From Allopusillimonas sp008369125 (GTDB lineage: Bacteria > Pseudomonadota > Gammaproteobacteria > Burkholderiales > Burkholderiaceae_B), in NCBI RefSeq assembly GCF_008369125.1, contig NZ_VOAY01000003.1, forward strand, positions 496,001 through 560,000: a stretch of 64,000 bases of DNA. Reading direction: 5' to 3'. The notes below the pieces were generated by a model. That model saw only the letters and a list, made by a program, of their open reading frames with translations. It was not told the DNA's origin and ran no database searches. How positions within the stretch are numbered: position 1 is the first letter of the stretch; each line of letters opens with the position of its first letter. Both the position numbers and the translations under genes were made by a program. This document shows positions 62,498-64,000 of this stretch, in pieces.

Positions 62498-62685
62498 CAT
62501 CTGTCTCGGTACCTGAGAGTTTTACAACGCCGCCCACTGGGCGGAGCCTCCCCTTCGGTGGGCGCCCTTAGCGCCGCTCTCCAGATTTTTATGTGTGACG
62601 GGCAGTCCTTTTGCCTGAGAGTTTCCGGGGCGGTTGCTCCGTCGGCGCCAGAGTATATAAATTTCCGGTCTCTCCTGCCACGTCA
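62498..62685 (-). ncRNA. Tandem glycine riboswitch
   Basis: On the minus strand two glycine aptamers follow each other. Aptamer 1 (about 62682-62600) runs from GGCAGGAGAGACC through GGAGCAACCGCC to AACTCTCAGGCAAAAGGAC. Aptamer 2 (about 62585-62500) runs from TGGAGAGCGGCGC through CACCGAAGGGGAGGC to AACTCTCAGGTACCGAGACAGA. These are the conserved P1/P3 blocks of the gcvT motif; the classic ON switch binds glycine. There is a short linker between them, as in cooperative tandem forms. It sits 60 nt upstream of the dadA-type gene, with a sigma-70 promoter just before it. Confidence 0.93.
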
Positions 62686-62706
62686 TACAACTTATTTGAA
62701 CCGCAG

Positions 62707-62734
62707 ATTCTAACAGAATCACCCAATAAATCAA
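62707..62734 (-). promoter_or_regulatory. Promoter driving the glycine riboswitch and dadA
   Basis: Minus-strand TTGATT (62734-62729), 16-bp spacer, TAGAAT (62712-62707). The predicted start near 62700 lies about 18 nt before aptamer 1, which fits well. Confidence 0.7.
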
Positions 62735-63027
62735 ACAGTTACCGAATGAAGTAGGCATTTACCCATTGCGGAGAATAGGAAACAGGTTTCCCGTGCTCCA
62801 ATATCGCCCTGGCGACGAATATGGACAAGTACGAAGGCGATTTCCGTGTCACTTAATAATTGATTACAAAAAAGCATTCGTCCTGAAAGTGCTGTAAGAA
62901 TTGGGTTGAATCCCCGTAAAGTTAAACATTTTCTTTTAACTTAATACCTACGGCGATAAGTCTTGTCCATTTCAAATAATGCAACAAGTGCCCGACTTAT
63001 ATGCATTATTTCGCGGCGGGAAGCTAA
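62735..63027. other. Intergenic stretch upstream of the riboswitch
   Basis: AT-rich compared with its neighbours. No gene or clear motif was seen; it also contains the end of the leftward aminotransferase transcript. No obvious terminator was found. Confidence 0.4.
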
Positions 63028-64000
63028 TTAAGCAGTAGTTAACAGACGCTCCAACACCTGATAAAGCCTCTCATCGCTTGACTGCGCGATATTAAAGCGC
63101 AGAAAGCTTCCTGCAGACTGTGACAGGCTAAAAATATTGCCAGGCGCAAGCACAATATTTTCAGCCAGTGCTGCACGTGCCACCGCAACTGCGTCTACAC
63201 CTTTGGGCAAACTGCACCAAAGAAACATGCCTGCCTGCGGCATAATCCACGGCGTAATGCCCACTGCGCGCAAACGGGCCGCCACCGGCCCCATATTTTG
63301 TGCCAGGCGCAAGCGCAAACTTTCGACATGGCGTCTATAACCACCTTCTTTCAGCATGTGGTACACCAATTCTGCAGAAAGCCCTGCACCACCAAAAGAA
63401 GTGGCAATTTTCAAATCAGTAAGCGCCGCCGTCCATTCTGGCCTCGCCACAATAAACCCACAGCGTACAGCGGCCGACAGCGTCTTTGAAAAGCTTCCTA
63501 CATGCACAACTTGTTGCAGGCCATCAAATGCAGCCAAACGCGGTGATGGTCGGGCTTCAAAATCTGAAAAAATATCATCTTCAATTATCGTTAGCCTGTG
63601 CTGTTCAGCAAGACGCAATACTCTGTGAGCTGTGACGGCAGACAGCGTGGCGCCAGTAGGGTTATGAATAGCCGAATTCGTTATATAAAGCCGTGGCCCA
63701 TGCTGCTTCAGAACACGCTCGAAATGCACGAGATCAGGACCGTCTGCGGTGTACGGCACCGACACCACCTTGGCACGATGCGCTCGCAGTAGTGCATGAA
63801 AATTGAAATAGCAGGGGTCATCCACCATCACGGTGTCACCCGGTTCAATTAAAAACCGACACAGTAAATCAAGGGCATGCGTACCTGAATCTGTAAGTAG
63901 CACCTGGGCCAGCGACGCCTCAATGCCTGCGTCATTCAGGCGCCGTGCCAACAGTTGGCGCAAAAGAGCATTACCTTGCGGCGGCGCATAATCAGCCAAT
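63028..64000 (-). CDS. MocR-type or LysN-type PLP aminotransferase, C-terminal part (truncated by window edge)
   Basis: At least 324 codons; the frame is open to the right edge and continues beyond it (the TTG at 63999 is not a convincing start). The aminotransferase core is clear: YAPPQGNALLRQLLARRL, HNPTGATLS, EDDIFSDFEARP and the PLP-lysine segment GSFSKTLSAAVRCGFI. The PQGNALLR-type block and overall wording fit MocR regulators (GntR HTH fused to an aminotransferase domain), but the N terminus that would prove this is outside the window. Confidence 0.85.
   Translation of the reverse strand, partial: LADYAPPQGNALLRQLLARRLNDAGIEASLAQVLLTDSGTHALDLLCRFLIEPGDTVMVDDPCYFNFHALLRAHRAKVVSVPYTADGPDLVHFERVLKQHGPRLYITNSAIHNPTGATLSAVTAHRVLRLAEQHRLTIIEDDIFSDFEARPSPRLAAFDGLQQVVHVGSFSKTLSAAVRCGFIVARPEWTAALTDLKIATSFGGAGLSAELVYHMLKEGGYRRHVESLRLRLAQNMGPVAARLRAVGITPWIMPQAGMFLWCSLPKGVDAVAVARAALAENIVLAPGNIFSLSQSAGSFLRFNIAQSSDERLYQVLERLLTTA

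Overview
The window is a chromosomal segment from a betaproteobacterium, most likely family Alcaligenaceae (Burkholderiales; Bordetella/Pusillimonas/Advenella-like). The assignment rests on the origin-proximal core genes (gyrB, dnaN, dnaA on one strand; rpmH, rnpA, yidD, yidC on the other), on the wording of proteins such as DnaA and GlcD, and on the many Liv-type ABC and TRAP uptake genes usual in that family. I ran no database search, so genus and species are not claimed. About 60 protein genes are supported. No rRNA, tRNA, intact IS element or CRISPR array was seen.

Layout. 1-5.6 kb: glycolate oxidase operon glcDEF with a divergent GntR/FadR-type regulator (cut by the window edge), two identical 15-bp operators, and a branched-chain-type binding protein. 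5.6-7.8 kb: glutathione-dependent formaldehyde detoxification (frmA, frmB). 7.8-13.4 kb: leftward aspS, an endonuclease/exonuclease/phosphatase protein, an esterase and a cardiolipin-synthase-like gene, plus fmdB. 13.5-17.1 kb: Na+/H+ antiporter, ubiA and a PLP aminotransferase. 17.3-20.9 kb: LysR regulator divergent from malate synthase G (glcB), which condenses glyoxylate made by GlcDEF with acetyl-CoA. 21-26.7 kb: argD-like aminotransferase, EamA transporter, MOSC protein, dinB with a LexA box, tag, and a 48-aa basic protein. 27-35.3 kb: an iron-regulated TonB receptor, a broken Fic gene, then a LysR / iron alcohol dehydrogenase / TRAP cassette that looks accessory and lies next to gyrB.

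35.4-43.5 kb is the replication-origin neighbourhood. 43.6-48.4 kb is a complete Liv-type ABC transporter operon. It is followed by a ParDE toxin-antitoxin pair, a catalase with an OxyR-like site, and a YciI-family gene with a 13-bp tandem repeat in its leader. Together these separate yidC from mnmE (51.8-53.2 kb). 53.5-59 kb holds an orphan sensor kinase, several envelope proteins of unknown function and an NlpD-like activator. 59-64 kb holds an Ada protein lacking three of four metal ligands, a decayed sigma-54-activator tail, a PACE efflux pump, a D-amino-acid dehydrogenase behind a tandem glycine riboswitch, and a truncated MocR-type aminotransferase.

I did not find a convincing wholly new multi-gene system. 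The most unusual items are the Ada protein without zinc ligands, the glycine riboswitch on a dadA-type gene, and two short-period tandem repeats: an 8-bp array abutting dinB and a 13-bp array in the yciI leader. Next come the two-gene membrane/periplasm cassette at 55.6-57.5 kb and the small basic protein at 26.6 kb.
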